DNA of 5,838 bases from Spirochaetaceae bacterium (lineage in GTDB: Bacteria > Spirochaetota > Spirochaetia > SZUA-6 > Fen-1364). Each line of letters begins with the position of its first letter. Position 1 is the first letter of the stretch. Where the stretch lies: NCBI GenBank assembly GCA_003141795.1, contig PLNO01000007.1:1-5838 (forward strand), read 5' to 3'. Below the pieces are notes generated by a model. It was not told the origin of the DNA, searched no databases, and worked only from the letters and a program-made list of their open reading frames with translations. Below are positions 5,414 through 5,838 of the stretch, piece by piece. The position numbers and the translations under genes are program-made.

Positions 5414-5825
5414 TGTAGTTGATCAAAACGGAGTTCCCTTAGCCTTGGTTCTCTCCGGGGCAAATGTCCATGATAGCAAAGAGCACGACCATAGCTGGGA
5501 TGCCATTGTCATTCCTCGTCCCGATCCCGCACGGATTGAACAGCATGCGTGTGAAGACAAGGGCTATGATTTTCCCATGTGTCGGAAGAGTCTGGCGAAA
5601 AGGCATTACATCGTTCACATCCCCTACAGAGGGTTGGGCACAGAACTGACAAAAGCGATGAGACCCTATCCCGCGCGACGCTGGGTTGTTGAGAGAACGA
5701 ATCGGTGGACGAACCTTTTCCGAGCGCTGAAGATTCGATATTGTCGTAAGCCGACCAATTATGAAGCACTTGCACATTTCGCGAATGCGATTATTTGCTT
5801 CAGAATGGCAAGAACTTGGATTTAG
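5352..5825 (+). CDS. IS5-family transposase, C-terminal frame (orfB), expressed by +1 frameshift
   Basis: This frame is open from 5352 after a stop at 5349-5351 and has no convincing start of its own; the first TTG is at 5394 and lies inside conserved sequence. From 5364 it reads IGKNPTDRGKLGTKRH, the standard IS5-family segment after VKGEK. It continues with VVDQNGVPLALVLSGANVHD, the second catalytic aspartate in CEDKGYDF (D193 of the fused protein), and the glutamate region RRWVVERTNRWTNLFRAL (E238 of the fused protein). All three DDE residues are therefore present across the two frames, and no internal stop or deletion is seen. The stop codon TAG (5823-5825) lies inside the right inverted repeat. 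Either the element is active through frameshifting, or one extra A has inactivated it. Confidence 0.88.
   Translation, partial: RGKKIGKNPTDRGKLGTKRHNVVDQNGVPLALVLSGANVHDSKEHDHSWDAIVIPRPDPARIEQHACEDKGYDFPMCRKSLAKRHYIVHIPYRGLGTELTKAMRPYPARRWVVERTNRWTNLFRALKIRYCRKPTNYEALAHFANAIICFRMARTWI
5358..5364 (+). promoter_or_regulatory. A7 run, putative frameshift or slippage site of the transposase
   Basis: Seven A residues follow five G residues at the exact place where the two transposase frames must join. Reading GAA AAA, skipping one A, then ATA GGG gives VKGEK-IGKNPTDRGK with no missing or extra residue. Frame limits (orfB open only from 5352, conserved residues from about 5370) confine the shift to this short stretch. 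Confidence 0.65.
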
Positions 5826-5835
5826 AGACGCACTC
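5821..5835 (-). repeat. IS right terminal inverted repeat
   Basis: Its reverse complement is GAGTGCGTCTCTAAA, matching the left end at 14 of 15 positions. It contains the stop codon of orfB. Confidence 0.88.
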
Positions 5836-5838
5836 TTA
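5836..5838. repeat. Target site duplication of the IS, right copy (TTA)
   Basis: TTA is the last three bases of the window and matches 4906-4908. Because no sequence follows, its extent to the right cannot be checked. Confidence 0.7.

Larger units (their letters stand above)
4909..5835 (+). mobile_element. IS5-family insertion sequence (IS427/IS1031-like), 927 bp, structurally complete
   Basis: The element is bounded by 15-base inverted repeats GAGTGCGTCYCTAAA with one mismatch, and flanked by a TTA direct repeat on each side. It carries one transposase split over two frames, covering almost its whole length. The matching target duplication implies simple insertion at this spot without later rearrangement across it. 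Base composition is visibly more A/T-rich than the neighbouring defence genes, consistent with recent arrival from another source. It inserted into already decayed DNA downstream of the serine recombinase remnant. Confidence 0.92.

Noticed and set aside
5034..5426. Minus-strand open frame of 130 codons in the IS
   Set aside because: It is antisense to the transposase, whose DDE residues and family motifs are on the plus strand.
1..5838. CRISPR array, tRNA or rRNA genes
   Set aside because: No regularly spaced repeats, cloverleaf-like segments or rRNA-like sequence were seen on either strand.

Overview
The window is an accessory, defence-type stretch of a fairly GC-rich bacterium. The sequence does not identify the phylum. 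GC-rich codon use, ATG/TTG starts and clear Shine-Dalgarno sites argue against a low-GC Firmicute. No housekeeping genes are present.

Positions 1-2384, minus strand: three genes read right to left in the order jetA - jetB - jetC, which is the order of the Wadjet (JetABCD) anti-plasmid system. JetA is the kleisin-like subunit, JetB the DUF4194 MukE/KITE-like subunit and JetC the SMC/MukB-like ATPase. Both gene junctions are 4-base ATGA overlaps, so the subunits are probably translationally coupled. Only the first 119 codons of jetC (with the Walker A motif) are inside the window. The rest of jetC and any jetD nuclease lie beyond the left edge.

Positions about 2385-2634: a compact divergent intergenic region. 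A perfect TATAAT box on the plus strand sits only 8 bases before the start of the rightward operon, so that mRNA may be leaderless or nearly so.

Positions 2635-4535, plus strand: a tightly coupled two-gene unit, again with an ATGA overlap. The first gene encodes a 164-aa protein of unknown function with a GEI...NGCSGRFGP core. The second encodes a 469-aa protein that joins an XRE-type helix-turn-helix to an ImmA/IrrE (COG2856) HExxH metallopeptidase. Next to Wadjet, this pair is the best candidate here for an incompletely described system: a toxin-antitoxin-like or peptidase-triggered defence/regulatory module.

Positions 4536-4908: decayed DNA. It contains a perfect 6-bp hairpin and the N-terminal 30-40 codons of a serine recombinase (YARVSS motif) that then loses homology. 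This suggests an old mobile-element boundary.

Positions 4909-5835: a structurally complete 927-bp IS5-family insertion sequence (IS427/IS1031-like). It has 15-bp terminal inverted repeats with one mismatch and a 3-bp TTA target duplication on both sides. Its transposase is split into two frames that rejoin exactly by a +1 shift at an A7 run. The window ends on the last base of the right target duplication.
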